Positions 10,251-24,354 are shown, numbered from the stretch's first letter. The stretch is DNA of 64,000 nucleotides from Citrobacter braakii (GCF_002075345.1 NZ_NAEW01000013.1:1-64000), one strand, 5' to 3'. The notes: generated from the sequence alone by a model not told the origin. Translations and numbers: made by a program.

Positions 10251-11579
10251 TTACTCTTTGTCGGACTGCTGGGTAGCAGCTCCGCTCGGCTTACGGCGTT
10301 TGCCGACATTTTTGGCGTCGCGGTGACGTTTTTTCACCCGCGGTTTCTCTTTCTCTTTTGCTTTTTGCTCGGCGCGCTTCGCCAGCACTTTCTTGGATGG
10401 CTTACCGTTAGATTTCTCACTTGGCGCGCGCGTGGTTGGACGCAGTTCGTCGATGACGCGTGCTTTCAGTGGCTCGTCAATATAGCGGCTCGCTTTGCCG
10501 AGCAGCAGATGGTCGTGGGCTTCAACCAAAGAGATCGCAGTACCTTTACGGCCTGCACGACCGGTACGGCCAATGCGGTGCAGATAGGCATCGCCACTGC
10601 GCGGCATGTCGAAGTTAAACACGTGGCTGACGTCAGGAATATCGATCCCACGAGCGGCAACGTCGGTTGCTACCAGTACGTTCACACGACCATCGGTCAG
10701 GCGTTTGATCGCTTCATTACGTTTGTTCTGCACCATCTCGCCTTCGAGATAGCAGTTATTAATGCCCGCCTGGCGCAGCCAGCCTGCCAGCTCGTGCACA
10801 CGCTCGCGTTTACGTACGAAGACAATCGAGCGGGTCGCTTCCGGCTGTTTTAACAAATGGATCAGCAGGGCAGTTTTGTGCTCGATGTCATCGGCACGGT
10901 AGTAAAACTGATGAATCTTCTTGCGTTCGCGGGTAGACGGATCCGCCGAAACTTCGACCGGATCCTCCAGCAGACGCTCAGCAAAATCTTTGATCGCATC
11001 GCCTTCCAGCGTGGCGGAGAACAGCATAGTTTGCTTACGCCAGCGGGTTTCTCCAGCGATATGCTCGATGTCCTGGGCAAAGCCCATGTCCAACATGCGG
11101 TCTGCTTCATCGAGGATTAGTGTCTCAACCGCATGACAGTCGAAGTTTTCTTCTTTAATGTACTGCAGCAGACGACCGGTAGTGGCGACCACGATGTCCT
11201 GGTTTTCGCTAAAGACTTCCATGTGGTTCATGTAAGCCACGCCGCCGGTAATCGTGGCGATATCCAGATGCGTATTCTTCGCCAGTTCACGGGCGTGTTC
11301 GGCAACCTGCATCGCCAGTTCGCGCGTCGGTGTCAAAATCAAAATGCGCGGCGGGCCAGATTTCTTGCGCGGGAAGTCGAGCAGGTGCTGCAACGCTGGC
11401 AGCAAATATGCCGCCGTTTTACCGGTGCCTGTCGGCGCAGAACCGAGTACATCACGGCCATCGAGCGCAGGCGGAATGGCGGCAGCCTGAATGGCGGTCG
11501 GGCGAGTGAAACCTTTTTCCTGGAGGGCATCCAGAAGGCTTTCATCGAGTTCAAGTTCGGAAAAAGTCGTTACAGTCAT
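10251..11579 (-). CDS. srmB: ATP-dependent RNA helicase SrmB
   Basis: DEAD-box helicase needed for early 50S ribosomal subunit assembly. The 442 residues show the Q motif, motif I (SAPTGTGKT), Ia (PTRELAMQ), II (DEAD), III (SAT), V (ATDVAARGID) and VI (HRIGRTGRAGR) in order. The C-terminal tail is Lys/Arg-rich (about residues 385-442), as expected for RNA binding. An AGAGG ribosome-binding site precedes the ATG. It is divergent from trmN6. Confidence 0.97.
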   Translation of the reverse strand: MTVTTFSELELDESLLDALQEKGFTRPTAIQAAAIPPALDGRDVLGSAPTGTGKTAAYLLPALQHLLDFPRKKSGPPRILILTPTRELAMQVAEHARELAKNTHLDIATITGGVAYMNHMEVFSENQDIVVATTGRLLQYIKEENFDCHAVETLILDEADRMLDMGFAQDIEHIAGETRWRKQTMLFSATLEGDAIKDFAERLLEDPVEVSADPSTRERKKIHQFYYRADDIEHKTALLIHLLKQPEATRSIVFVRKRERVHELAGWLRQAGINNCYLEGEMVQNKRNEAIKRLTDGRVNVLVATDVAARGIDIPDVSHVFNFDMPRSGDAYLHRIGRTGRAGRKGTAISLVEAHDHLLLGKASRYIDEPLKARVIDELRPTTRAPSEKSNGKPSKKVLAKRAEQKAKEKEKPRVKKRHRDAKNVGKRRKPSGAATQQSDKE

Positions 11580-11709
11580 GTTCTACCTCTGAGTGGGGCG
11601 CTGATTATAGACGTTACGGCTGCAATCTTCATCTGTTTGTATGGATATACCTTCTCAGGTATTGTTTTTATCCTATGTTATCGTTTTTTTTCCAGGAAGG
11701 TTGTTCTTC

Positions 11710-14078
<2,369 letters not shown>

Positions 14079-14313
14079 GTGTTTGGTCACCATAGCACCA
14101 CATTGCGCGATACTGCACGTTTTATTTTTAAATGTGTTGCAGTGACTAAACATGAAAAAAAAGCATGACGAGGACGAAATGAGCAAAAATATTTTGTGAA
14201 GCAGGCCGTTAGCACCAGATTATGTGATGAAATTAAGTGGCCGTTGGGTTACTCTGCAAGCGGTGAAATGGGCATTTCTAAACAGATAGTGCGTCGATCG
14301 GATTATGTAGACT

Positions 14314-14319
14314 TATAAT
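14314..14319 (+). promoter_or_regulatory. possible sigma-70 -10 element upstream of rseD
   Basis: A TATAAT hexamer about 40 nt before the rseD ATG. No convincing -35 was seen at 17 nt, so this is a weak call for the distal promoter that should transcribe the rseD leader. Apart from this, the NadR box and the sigma-E promoter, I see nothing in 14055-14359. Confidence 0.4.
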
Positions 14320-14359
14320 GAGAGATAAGACCTGTCTACAACATGACAAACAAAAAACA

Positions 14360-14482
14360 ATGCGTAACGGAACTTTACGAAACTTGAGCACTCTAAGCAT
14401 TTGCTTGCTCATAGTGAAGCTGATGGAGTGGCGTTTCGAAGGCGCGTGGAAATTTGGTTTGGGGAGACTTTACCTCGGATGA
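14360..14482 (+). CDS. rseD: RseD leader peptide of the rpoE operon
   Basis: Small open frame of 40 codons (MRNGTLRNLSTLSIC...) ending GGATGA, so its TGA overlaps the rpoE ATG by two bases. In E. coli the equivalent peptide, rseD, couples translation of rpoE to its own. The sequence is strikingly conserved. The sigma-E promoter sits inside it, so transcripts from that promoter lack its start codon. The true 5' end of the peptide is uncertain. Confidence 0.75.
   Translation: MRNGTLRNLSTLSICLLIVKLMEWRFEGAWKFGLGRLYLG
14369..14396 (+). promoter_or_regulatory. sigma-E autoregulatory promoter of rpoE
   Basis: GGAACTT (14369-14375), a 16-nt spacer and TCTAA (14392-14396) match the sigma-E promoter consensus (GGAACTT-N16-TCNAA). 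Transcription should begin near 14402, inside rseD, letting sigma-E activate its own operon. Confidence 0.9.
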
Positions 14483-15054
14483 GCGAGCAGTTAACGGACC
14501 AGGTCCTGGTAGAACGGGTCCAGAAGGGAGATCAGAAAGCCTTTAACCTACTGGTAGTGCGCTATCAGCATAAGGTGGCGAGTCTGGTTTCTCGCTATGT
14601 ACCGTCGGGCGATGTACCCGATGTAGTACAAGAAGCATTTATCAAGGCCTATCGTGCGCTGGACTCGTTCCGGGGAGATAGTGCTTTTTATACCTGGCTG
14701 TATCGTATTGCAGTCAATACAGCGAAGAATTACCTGGTCGCTCAGGGGCGTCGTCCACCTTCCAGTGATATTGATGCGATTGAAGCAGAAAATTACGAAA
14801 GTGGCGGTGCGCTGAAAGAAATTTCGAACCCTGAGAACTTAATGTTGTCAGAAGAACTGAGACAGATAGTTTTCCGGACTATTGAGTCCCTCCCGGAAGA
14901 TTTACGCATGGCAATAACCTTGCGGGAGCTGGATGGCCTGAGCTATGAAGAGATAGCCGCTATCATGGATTGTCCGGTAGGTACGGTGCGTTCACGTATC
15001 TTCCGAGCGAGGGAAGCTATTGATAATAAAGTTCAACCGCTTATCAGGCGTTGA
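14479..15054 (+). CDS. rpoE: RNA polymerase sigma factor RpoE (sigma-E, sigma-24)
   Basis: Extracytoplasmic-function sigma factor directing the response to misfolded outer-membrane proteins. The 191 residues are near-identical to E. coli. Region 2 is seen in DVPDVVQEAFIKAYRAL and TWLYRIAVNTAKNYL, and region 4 helix-turn-helix in LSYEEIAAIMDCPVGTVRSRI. The GGGGAG ribosome-binding site and the ATGA overlap with rseD fix the start; an in-frame ATG at 14401 lies within the leader. First gene of rpoE-rseA-rseB-rseC. Confidence 0.98.
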   Translation: MSEQLTDQVLVERVQKGDQKAFNLLVVRYQHKVASLVSRYVPSGDVPDVVQEAFIKAYRALDSFRGDSAFYTWLYRIAVNTAKNYLVAQGRRPPSSDIDAIEAENYESGGALKEISNPENLMLSEELRQIVFRTIESLPEDLRMAITLRELDGLSYEEIAAIMDCPVGTVRSRIFRAREAIDNKVQPLIRR

Positions 15055-15085
15055 CGATAGCGGGATACTGGAAAAGGTATTAGGC

Positions 15086-15736
15086 ATGCAGAAAGAAAAA
15101 CTTTCCGCTTTAATGGATGGCGAAACGCTGGATACTGAGTTACTCAAAGAGCTGACTCAGGACCCGGAAATGCAAAAAACCTGGGAGAGTTATCACCTGA
15201 TTCGCGATTCCATGCGAGGTGATACCGCCGACGTTCTCCATTTCGATATTTCCGCCCGCGTAATGGCTGCCATCCAGGATGAGCCAGTACGTCAGACGGT
15301 GCCATTGATTCCTGAGGCCCAGCCAGCACCGCACCAGTGGCAGAAAATGCCATTCTGGAAAAAAATGCGTCCATGGGCCGCGCAGCTTACCCAAATGGGT
15401 GTGGCCGCGTGTGTATCACTTGCAGTTATTGTTGGCGTCCAGCACTATAATGGGCAATCTGAAACGTCCCAGCAGCCCGAAACGCCGGTATTTAATACAT
15501 TACCGATGATGGGTAAAGCCAGTCCGGTAAGCTTGGGTGTACCCTCTGACGCGACGGCCAGCGGCGGTCAGCAACAGCAGGTACAGGAGCAGCGTCGTCG
15601 TATTAATGCCATGTTGCAGGACTACGAACTGCAACGTCGACTGCACTCTGAACAGCTTCAGTTTGAGCAGGCCCAAACACAGCAAGCCGCTGTGCAGGTG
15701 CCAGGAATTCAAACTTTAGGAACGCAATCGCAGTAA
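15086..15736 (+). CDS. rseA: anti-sigma-E factor RseA
   Basis: Single-pass inner-membrane anti-sigma factor holding sigma-E inactive until DegS and RseP cleave it. The 216 residues have an N-terminal cytoplasmic sigma-binding domain (MQKEKLSALMDGETLD...), one transmembrane helix at about 101-118 (MGVAACVSLAVIVGVQHY) and a periplasmic part with a Gln-rich tail (QQQQVQEQRRR). The start is ATG 15086, 31 nt after rpoE. Its TAA overlaps the rseB ATG by one base, so translation is coupled. Confidence 0.97.
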   Translation: MQKEKLSALMDGETLDTELLKELTQDPEMQKTWESYHLIRDSMRGDTADVLHFDISARVMAAIQDEPVRQTVPLIPEAQPAPHQWQKMPFWKKMRPWAAQLTQMGVAACVSLAVIVGVQHYNGQSETSQQPETPVFNTLPMMGKASPVSLGVPSDATASGGQQQQVQEQRRRINAMLQDYELQRRLHSEQLQFEQAQTQQAAVQVPGIQTLGTQSQ

Positions 15737-16692
15737 TGAAGCAACTTTGGTTTGCCATGTCACTTGTGGCTGGTAGCCTGTTTTTCTCTGTAAACGCCTC
15801 GGCCAATCCTGCGTCCGGGGCGTTGTTGCAGCAGATGAATCTGGCCAGCCAGTCGCTAACCTATGAGCTGTCATTTGTCAGCATCAATAAGCAGGGTGTT
15901 GAATCCCTACGTTATCGCCATGCCCGCTTGGATAACCGTCCGCTAGCGCAACTGTTGCAAATGGATGGACCGCGCCGGGAAGTGGTGCAGCGTGGCAATG
16001 AAATTAGCTATTTTGAGCCTGGTCTCGAACCGTTCACGCTGAACGGCGACTATATCGTTGACTCTCTGCCCTCTCTGATTTACACCGACTTCAAACGTCT
16101 TGCTCCCTACTATGACTTTATCTCAGTAGGTCGCACCCGCATTGCCGATCGGCTCTGTGAAGTGATCCGCGTAGTCGCCCGTGACGGTACGCGTTACAGC
16201 TATATCGTCTGGATGGACACGGAGACTAAGCTGCCGATGCGCGTCGATCTTCTCGACCGTGATGGTGAGACGCTGGAACAGTTCCGTGTTATCGCGTTTA
16301 CCGTAAACAACGGCGTTAGCGATAGCATGCAGGCGCTGGCGAAAGCCAATCTACCGCCGTTGCTGTCAGTTCCTGCGGGTGAGAAAACCAACTTCAACTG
16401 GAGTCCGTCGTGGTTGCCGCAAGGCTTCAGCGAAGTTTCCAGCAGTCGACGTCCGCTGCCGACGATGGATAACATGCCGATCGAATCGCGCCTATATTCT
16501 GATGGCCTGTTCAGTTTCTCCGTGAACGTAAACCGTGCGATGCAAAACAGCGCCGATCAGCTGTTGCGAACCGGGCGTAGAACGGTTAGCACCAGCGTGC
16601 GTGATAACGCAGAAATTACGATTGTGGGCGAGCTTCCACCGCAAACGGCGAAGCGTATCGCGGACAATATTAAGTTCAGGGCTGCACAATGA
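15736..16692 (+). CDS. rseB: sigma-E regulatory protein RseB
   Basis: Periplasmic protein that binds the outer domain of RseA and shields it from DegS; it is released by lipopolysaccharide intermediates. The 318 residues equal E. coli. An N-terminal signal peptide of about 23 residues ends in VNASA. The large N-terminal lipoprotein-like domain and C-terminal RseA-binding domain are intact. It overlaps rseA by one base and rseC by four (ATGA). Confidence 0.96.
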   Translation: MKQLWFAMSLVAGSLFFSVNASANPASGALLQQMNLASQSLTYELSFVSINKQGVESLRYRHARLDNRPLAQLLQMDGPRREVVQRGNEISYFEPGLEPFTLNGDYIVDSLPSLIYTDFKRLAPYYDFISVGRTRIADRLCEVIRVVARDGTRYSYIVWMDTETKLPMRVDLLDRDGETLEQFRVIAFTVNNGVSDSMQALAKANLPPLLSVPAGEKTNFNWSPSWLPQGFSEVSSSRRPLPTMDNMPIESRLYSDGLFSFSVNVNRAMQNSADQLLRTGRRTVSTSVRDNAEITIVGELPPQTAKRIADNIKFRAAQ

Positions 16693-17153
16693 TTAAAGAG
16701 TGGGCGACAGTCGTCTCCTGGCAAAATGGTCTGGCGACGGTCAGCTGTGATGTTAAAGCATCATGTAGCAGCTGTGCTTCGCGGGCCGGATGCGGGAGCC
16801 GCGTGCTGAACAAACTTGGGCCGCAGACCACGCATACCATTGTGGTGCCCAGCGACGAACCCTTAGCGCCCGGTCAAAAAGTTGAACTGGGTATTGCCGA
16901 GGGTAGCCTGCTGGGTTCAGCGATGTTGGTCTACATGTCTCCGTTGGCGGGGCTCTTTCTCTTCGCGGCGTTATTCCAGGTGCTGTTTGGTTCCGACCTT
17001 GCGGCATTAAGCGGTGCCGTGCTGGGGGGCGTGGGCGGATTCCTGATTGCCCGTGGATACTCTCGTAAGCTTGCTGAGCGCGAAGCCTGGCAGCCGGTCA
17101 TTCTGAACGTTGCTCTCCCACCCGATCTCATTCGCGTCGAAACCCCACAGTGA
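16689..17153 (+). CDS. rseC: SoxR-reducing system protein RseC
   Basis: Inner-membrane protein, last gene of the rpoE operon; linked in E. coli to reduction of SoxR and to thiamine synthesis in Salmonella. The 154 residues contain an N-terminal cysteine cluster (CDVKASCSSCASRAGCGS, about residues 20-37) typical of Fe-S binding and two closely spaced transmembrane segments (MLVYMSPLAGLFLFAALF and the following one). The start overlaps the rseB stop. Confidence 0.94.
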   Translation: MIKEWATVVSWQNGLATVSCDVKASCSSCASRAGCGSRVLNKLGPQTTHTIVVPSDEPLAPGQKVELGIAEGSLLGSAMLVYMSPLAGLFLFAALFQVLFGSDLAALSGAVLGGVGGFLIARGYSRKLAEREAWQPVILNVALPPDLIRVETPQ

Positions 17154-17160
17154 TAGCTTT

Positions 17161-17190
17161 GCCTGATGGCGCTTGTGTCGCCATCCGGCA
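17161..17190. repeat. REP element
   Basis: Imperfect palindrome GCCTGATGGCG ... CGCCATCCGGC, the typical enterobacterial repetitive extragenic palindrome, directly after rseC at the operon end. Confidence 0.8.
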
Positions 17191-17368
17191 AAAGTTTCAC
17201 CGACTTTGCAAAGTTGTTTCCAGTTCCCGCTATCCTTGCTCTATGAACATTTCCTCGCCTCAGCGTTGTAGTGTAGAATGCGGCGTTTCACTTAAACAGA
17301 CGTTAAGCTCAGATCAGCGACTTCTCAGAGCCTGCTCAGGCGGGCGTAAGGCACAATAATTACACTAT

Positions 17369-19168
17369 ATGAAGAACATACGTAACTTTTCAATCATAGC
17401 TCACATCGACCACGGTAAATCGACGCTGTCTGACCGTATTATCCAGATCTGCGGTGGCCTGTCTGACCGTGAAATGGAAGCGCAGGTTCTCGACTCGATG
17501 GATCTTGAGCGTGAGCGCGGTATTACTATCAAAGCGCAGAGCGTGACGCTCGATTTCAAAGCATCTGATGGTGAAACCTATCAGCTTAACTTTATCGACA
17601 CCCCGGGCCACGTTGACTTCTCGTATGAAGTTTCCCGCTCGCTTGCCGCCTGTGAAGGCGCACTGCTGGTGGTTGATGCCGGACAGGGCGTCGAAGCACA
17701 GACCCTGGCTAACTGCTATACCGCCATGGAAATGGATCTGGAAGTGGTGCCGGTACTGAACAAAATTGACCTGCCAGCCGCCGATCCTGAGCGTGTGGCG
17801 GAAGAGATCGAAGATATCGTCGGTATCGATGCGACGGATGCCGTTCGCTGTTCGGCGAAAACCGGCGTAGGCGTCACTGACGTTCTTGAACGTCTGGTGC
17901 GCGACATCCCGCCGCCGGAAGGCGACCCGGAAGGTCCGTTACAGGCGCTAATCATCGACTCCTGGTTCGATAACTACCTGGGCGTCGTGTCACTGGTGCG
18001 TATTAAAAACGGCACCATGCGTAAAGGCGACAAAATTAAAGTGATGAGCACCGGTCAGGTCTATAACGCTGACCGTCTGGGCATCTTCACGCCAAAACAG
18101 GTTGACCGTACCGAGCTGAAATGCGGCGAGGTGGGTTGGTTGGTTTGTGCGATTAAAGACATCCTGGGCGCACCGGTTGGCGATACCCTGACGCAGGCGC
18201 GTAACCCGGCGGACAAGCCGCTGCCAGGCTTTAAAAAAGTGAAGCCGCAGGTTTACGCCGGTCTGTTCCCGGTGAGCTCTGACGACTACGAAAACTTCCG
18301 TGACGCGCTCGGCAAGCTGAGCCTCAACGATGCCTCCCTGTTCTATGAACCGGAAAGCTCAACCGCGCTGGGCTTCGGCTTCCGCTGTGGCTTCCTCGGT
18401 CTGCTACACATGGAGATCATTCAGGAACGTCTGGAACGTGAATACGATCTGGATCTGATCACTACCGCGCCGACCGTAGTCTACGAAGTCGAAACCACGG
18501 CGAAAGAGACGATCTACGTCGATAGCCCGTCCAAGCTGCCGCCGTTGAACAACATTTACGAACTGCGAGAGCCGATTGCTGAGTGTCACATGCTGCTGCC
18601 GCAGGCTTACCTCGGTAACGTCATCACGCTGTGTATCGAGAAGCGCGGCGTACAGACCAACATGGTTTACCACGGTAACCAGGTGGCGCTGACCTATGAA
18701 ATTCCGATGGCGGAAGTGGTACTCGACTTCTTCGACCGTCTGAAGTCAACTTCTCGCGGCTATGCGTCGCTGGACTATAACTTCAAACGTTTCCAGGCGT
18801 CTGACATGGTGCGCGTTGATGTTCTCATCAACAACGAACGTGTCGATGCGCTGGCGCTGATTACCCACCGCGACAACTCCCAGAGCCGTGGTCGTGAACT
18901 GGTCGAGAAGATGAAAGATCTGATCCCTCGCCAGCAGTTTGATATCGCGATCCAGGCGGCCATTGGTACGCACATCATCGCGCGTTCAACGGTTAAGCAG
19001 TTGCGTAAAAACGTTCTGGCGAAATGCTACGGTGGCGATATCAGCCGTAAGAAAAAGCTGCTGCAAAAACAGAAAGAGGGTAAAAAGCGCATGAAGCAGA
19101 TCGGTAACGTCGAACTGCCACAGGAAGCCTTCCTCGCCATTCTGCATGTCGGTAAAGACAGCAAATAA
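17369..19168 (+). CDS. lepA: elongation factor 4 (LepA)
   Basis: Ribosome-associated translational GTPase (EF4) related to EF-G. The 599 residues carry G1 (AHIDHGKST), G2 (RGITIKAQ), G3 (DTPGH) and G4 (NKID) motifs near the N-terminus, followed by EF-G-like domains and the LepA-specific C-terminal domain ending LHVGKDSK. It is the first gene of lepA-lepB, with 15 nt between them. Confidence 0.98.
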   Translation: MKNIRNFSIIAHIDHGKSTLSDRIIQICGGLSDREMEAQVLDSMDLERERGITIKAQSVTLDFKASDGETYQLNFIDTPGHVDFSYEVSRSLAACEGALLVVDAGQGVEAQTLANCYTAMEMDLEVVPVLNKIDLPAADPERVAEEIEDIVGIDATDAVRCSAKTGVGVTDVLERLVRDIPPPEGDPEGPLQALIIDSWFDNYLGVVSLVRIKNGTMRKGDKIKVMSTGQVYNADRLGIFTPKQVDRTELKCGEVGWLVCAIKDILGAPVGDTLTQARNPADKPLPGFKKVKPQVYAGLFPVSSDDYENFRDALGKLSLNDASLFYEPESSTALGFGFRCGFLGLLHMEIIQERLEREYDLDLITTAPTVVYEVETTAKETIYVDSPSKLPPLNNIYELREPIAECHMLLPQAYLGNVITLCIEKRGVQTNMVYHGNQVALTYEIPMAEVVLDFFDRLKSTSRGYASLDYNFKRFQASDMVRVDVLINNERVDALALITHRDNSQSRGRELVEKMKDLIPRQQFDIAIQAAIGTHIIARSTVKQLRKNVLAKCYGGDISRKKKLLQKQKEGKKRMKQIGNVELPQEAFLAILHVGKDSK

Positions 19169-19183
19169 TCTTAAGGAGTTGGC

Positions 19184-20158
19184 ATGGCGAACATGTTTGC
19201 CCTGATTCTGGTGATTGCCACACTGGTGACGGGCATTTTATGGTGCGTAGATAAATTCATCTTCGCGCCTAAACGCCGGGAGCGTCAGGCAGCAGCGCAA
19301 GCTGCTGCAGGTGATTCACTGGATAAAGCAACGCTGAAAAAAGTGGCCCCTAAGCCAGGCTGGCTGGAAACCGGGGCATCCGTTTTCCCGGTTTTAGCTA
19401 TTGTGCTGGTGGTGCGTTCATTTATTTATGAGCCGTTCCAGATCCCGTCTGGTTCGATGATGCCGACACTGCTTATCGGTGACTTTATCCTGGTGGAGAA
19501 ATTCGCCTACGGGATTAAAGATCCGATTTACCAGAAAACGCTGATCGAAACCGGCCATCCGAAACGCGGTGATATCGTGGTGTTTAAATACCCGGAAGAT
19601 CCGCGTCTGGACTACATCAAACGTGCTGTCGGTTTACCGGGAGACAAAGTGACGTACGATCCGGTGGCGAAAGAGGTAACTATTCAGCCAGGATGCAGTT
19701 CCGGTCAGGCGTGTGAAAACGCGCTGCCGGTAACGTACTCTGATGTTCAGCCAAGTGATTTTGTGCAGACATTTGCGCGTCGTAACGGCGGTGAAGCGAC
19801 CAGCGGCTTCTTTGAGGTTCCGCTGAATGAAACGAAAGATAACGGTATTCGCCTCTCCGAGCGTAAAGAAACGCTGGGTGAGGTAACGCACCGCATTCTG
19901 ACCGTGCCAATCGCGCAGGATCAGGTGGGGATGTATTACCGCCAGCCAGGCCAGCAGTTGGCAACCTGGATCGTCCCGCCGGGACACTACTTCATGATGG
20001 GTGATAACCGTGACAACAGCGCGGACAGCCGTTACTGGGGATTTGTGCCGGAAGCGAATCTGGTTGGTAAAGCAACCGCTATCTGGATGAGTTTCGATAA
20101 GCAAGAAGGCGAATGGCCGACCGGTGTGCGCTTAAGCCGTATTGGTGGCATTCACTAA
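19184..20158 (+). CDS. lepB: signal peptidase I
   Basis: Inner-membrane serine protease that removes signal peptides from exported proteins. The 324 residues have two N-terminal transmembrane segments (residues 3-22 and about 60-78). The catalytic Ser lies in QIPSGSMMPT and the Lys in YIKRAVGLPGD; the family boxes GDNRDNSADSRYWG are near the C-terminus. AAGGAG precedes the ATG. It follows lepA as in E. coli. Confidence 0.98.
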   Translation: MANMFALILVIATLVTGILWCVDKFIFAPKRRERQAAAQAAAGDSLDKATLKKVAPKPGWLETGASVFPVLAIVLVVRSFIYEPFQIPSGSMMPTLLIGDFILVEKFAYGIKDPIYQKTLIETGHPKRGDIVVFKYPEDPRLDYIKRAVGLPGDKVTYDPVAKEVTIQPGCSSGQACENALPVTYSDVQPSDFVQTFARRNGGEATSGFFEVPLNETKDNGIRLSERKETLGEVTHRILTVPIAQDQVGMYYRQPGQQLATWIVPPGHYFMMGDNRDNSADSRYWGFVPEANLVGKATAIWMSFDKQEGEWPTGVRLSRIGGIH

Positions 20159-20171
20159 TCGCTGATAATCG

Positions 20172-20205
20172 TTCACGTTGTCGTCATTATGGCGACAGCG
20201 TGAAT
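20172..20205 (+). terminator. hairpin after lepB
   Basis: Imperfect stem TTCACG(TT)GTCG ... CGAC(A)GCGTGAA with a short T-containing tail, 13 nt after lepB. It may be a weak terminator or a processing element before the rnc leader; the T-run is poor. Confidence 0.5.
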
Positions 20206-20303
20206 TATTTCTCGGATAAATTCCCGCAGACTAACGACATCCCTTGTCGTTGTGTATAGAATATTCCCCCGAAGTTTGAGGTTGGCACCGACAGGTTGCC
20301 ACG

Positions 20304-20394
20304 GCACACGAAACAGCGTTGGTTTGTGTATAAATGCATTCAGCCGAAGCGGGATGGCTAAGCGAAATGCGTATATCAGGTCTGTTTCGTGTGC
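20304..20394 (+). promoter_or_regulatory. rnc leader RNase III autoregulatory stem-loop
   Basis: GCACACGAAACAG at 20304-20316 is exactly complementary to CTGTTTCGTGTGC at 20382-20394, giving a 13-bp helix. It encloses a second hairpin built from GCATT-CAGCC and GGCT-AATGC segments. In E. coli RNase III cleaves this kind of leader structure in its own mRNA and so lowers rnc-era-recO expression. Confidence 0.85.
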
Positions 20395-20397
20395 TGA

Positions 20398-22010
<1,613 letters not shown>

Positions 22011-22142
22011 TTTTTCATAGGTTATGGCTTTCGAGGTGCAGGAAGGCGGCAAGACCGCAGATCCTCGGGAGCTTACTCAAGTGAGTGACTGGGGTGAGTG
22101 GGCGCAGCCAACACACCTGCAGCTTGAAAGACGGCGGGTATG

Positions 22143-22871
22143 ATGGAAGGATGGCAACGCGCTTTTGTCCTGCATAGCCGCCCGTGGAGCGAAACCAGTC
22201 TCGTGCTGGACGTCTTCACGGAAGAATCGGGTCGTGTGCGCCTGGTGGCTAAAGGCGCGCGCTCCAAACGTTCTAATCTCAAAGGCGCGCTCCAGCCTTT
22301 TACTCCGTTGTTGCTTCGCTTTGGTGGACGTGGTGAGGTCAAAACCTTACGCAGTGCCGAAGCCGTTTCTCTGGCTCTCCCCCTTAGCGGTATCACACTG
22401 TACAGCGGCTTGTATATCAACGAGCTTATCTCTCGCGTACTTGAGTATGAGACCCGCTTTTCTGAACTCTTTTTCGACTACCTCAACTGTATTCAGGCGC
22501 TGGCTGGCGCGACGGGTTCGCCAGAGCCTGCGCTGCGTCGCTTTGAGCTGGCCTTACTTGGACATCTGGGGTACGGCGTCGATTTTACCCACTGTGCGGG
22601 TAGTGGCGAGCCGGTGGACGACACCATGACCTATCGTTACCGGGAAGAAAAAGGGTTTATCGCAAGCGTAGTGATTGATAACGCCACCTTTACCGGACGC
22701 CATCTGAAAGCACTCGAATCGCGGGAATTTCCGGATGCTGATACGCTTCGCGCCGCGAAACGCTTTACCCGCATGGCGTTAAAGCCGTATCTTGGTGGTA
22801 AGCCGTTAAAAAGCCGGGAACTGTTCCGGCAATTTATGCCAAAACGCGCAGTAAAAACAAAAAATGATTAA
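22143..22871 (+). CDS. recO: DNA repair protein RecO
   Basis: Recombination mediator that, with RecR, loads RecA on gapped DNA. The 242 residues have the N-terminal OB-fold ([18 protein letters not shown]...) and the helical C-terminal part. The start is placed at the second of two adjacent ATGs (22143) to match E. coli; 22140 is possible. Between era and recO, 22011-22142 holds no gene that I recognise. Confidence 0.96.
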   Translation: MEGWQRAFVLHSRPWSETSLVLDVFTEESGRVRLVAKGARSKRSNLKGALQPFTPLLLRFGGRGEVKTLRSAEAVSLALPLSGITLYSGLYINELISRVLEYETRFSELFFDYLNCIQALAGATGSPEPALRRFELALLGHLGYGVDFTHCAGSGEPVDDTMTYRYREEKGFIASVVIDNATFTGRHLKALESREFPDADTLRAAKRFTRMALKPYLGGKPLKSRELFRQFMPKRAVKTKND

Positions 22872-22886
22872 CGAGGATGGATTGCC

Positions 22887-23618
22887 ATGGCCGAATTACT
22901 GTTAGGCGTCAACATTGACCACATTGCCACTTTACGTAATGCACGTGGCACCGCATACCCTGACCCGGTTCAGGCGGCGTTTATCGTTGAGCAGGCGGGC
23001 GCAGACGGCATTACCGTGCACCTGCGTGAAGACCGTCGCCATATTACCGATCGCGACGTGCGCATTTTGCGCCAGACGCTGGATACGCGTATGAATCTGG
23101 AAATGGCGGTAACCGAAGAGATGCTGGCGATTGCCGTTGAGACTAAGCCGCATTTTTGCTGCCTGGTGCCGGAAAAACGTCAGGAAGTGACGACTGAAGG
23201 TGGCCTGGATGTCGCGGGTCAGCGTGACAAGATGCGTGATGCCTGCAAACGCCTGGCGGACGCAGGCATTCTGGTTTCGCTGTTTATCGATGCTGATGAC
23301 GAACAGATTAAGGCCGCTGCTGAAGTCGGCGCGCCGTACATCGAAATTCACACCGGCTGTTACGCCGATGCGAAAACCGACGCTGAACAGGCCAGCGAAC
23401 TGGCGCGTATCGCCAAAGCGGCGACCTTTGCCGCCAGCCTTGGTCTGAAGGTGAATGCGGGGCACGGCCTGACGTACCACAACGTTAAAGCCATCGCGCG
23501 GATCCCGGAAATGCACGAGTTGAACATTGGCCATGCCATTATCGGCCGCGCGGTGATGAGCGGTCTGAAAGATGCAGTAGTCGAAATGAAGCGCCTGATG
23601 CTGGAAGCGCGTGGCTAA
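22887..23618 (+). CDS. pdxJ: pyridoxine 5'-phosphate synthase
   Basis: TIM-barrel enzyme that condenses 3-amino-2-oxopropyl phosphate with 1-deoxyxylulose 5-phosphate to give pyridoxine 5'-phosphate (vitamin B6). The 243 residues begin [21 protein letters not shown], with the conserved NIDH and RGT motifs, and include the phosphate-binding NAGHGL and NIGHAIIG segments. Its TAA overlaps the acpS ATG by one base. Confidence 0.98.
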   Translation: MAELLLGVNIDHIATLRNARGTAYPDPVQAAFIVEQAGADGITVHLREDRRHITDRDVRILRQTLDTRMNLEMAVTEEMLAIAVETKPHFCCLVPEKRQEVTTEGGLDVAGQRDKMRDACKRLADAGILVSLFIDADDEQIKAAAEVGAPYIEIHTGCYADAKTDAEQASELARIAKAATFAASLGLKVNAGHGLTYHNVKAIARIPEMHELNIGHAIIGRAVMSGLKDAVVEMKRLMLEARG

Positions 23619-23998
23619 TGGCGATTCTGGGATTAGGTACGGATATCGTGGAGATTGCCCGCATCGAAGCGGTGATCTCCCGTTCCGGCGACCGTCTGGC
23701 AAGACGCGTGCTCAGCGACAACGAATGGGCAATCTGGGAGACGCATCAGCAACCGGTGCGCTTTCTGGCGAAGCGTTTTGCGGTCAAAGAGGCGGCAGCA
23801 AAAGCCTTTGGTACAGGTATTCGCAACGGTCTGGCGTTTAATCAGTTTGAAGTCTTTAACGACGAACTCGGTAAGCCGCGTCTGCGGTTATGGGGGGAGG
23901 CGTTAAAACTGGCGGAAAAACTCGGCGTCGCACATATGCATGTGACGCTGGCCGATGAGCGTCACTACGCCTGCGCCACGGTGATTATCGAGAGCTAA
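23618..23998 (+). CDS. acpS: holo-[acyl-carrier-protein] synthase
   Basis: Transfers the 4'-phosphopantetheine arm from CoA to acyl carrier protein. The 126 residues show the N-terminal [13 protein letters not shown] motif (Mg-binding Asp) and the second motif [14 protein letters not shown]. It is the last gene of the rnc-era-recO-pdxJ-acpS series and overlaps pdxJ by one base. Confidence 0.98.
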   Translation: MAILGLGTDIVEIARIEAVISRSGDRLARRVLSDNEWAIWETHQQPVRFLAKRFAVKEAAAKAFGTGIRNGLAFNQFEVFNDELGKPRLRLWGEALKLAEKLGVAHMHVTLADERHYACATVIIES

Positions 23999-24009
23999 CG
24001 TTTTGTCGA

Positions 24010-24035
24010 CCTGATAAGCATCGCGTCATCAGGCA
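24010..24035. repeat. REP element
   Basis: CCTGATAAGCATCGCGTCATCAGGCA palindromic unit (arms CCTGATAAGC / GTCATCAGG) between the convergent acpS and yfhL. Confidence 0.8.
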
Positions 24036-24038
24036 ACG

Positions 24039-24317
<279 letters not shown>

Positions 24318-24354
24318 TCACAAATCGGGCGGGCATTATACGCGCATTCTTTGC

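Noticed and set aside
10209-10853. 214-codon open frame opposite srmB
   Set aside because: Starts inside the grcA/srmB terminators and runs antisense to the helicase; not a credible gene.
22932-23702. 256-codon open frame opposite pdxJ
   Set aside because: Antisense shadow; no start signals or known motifs.
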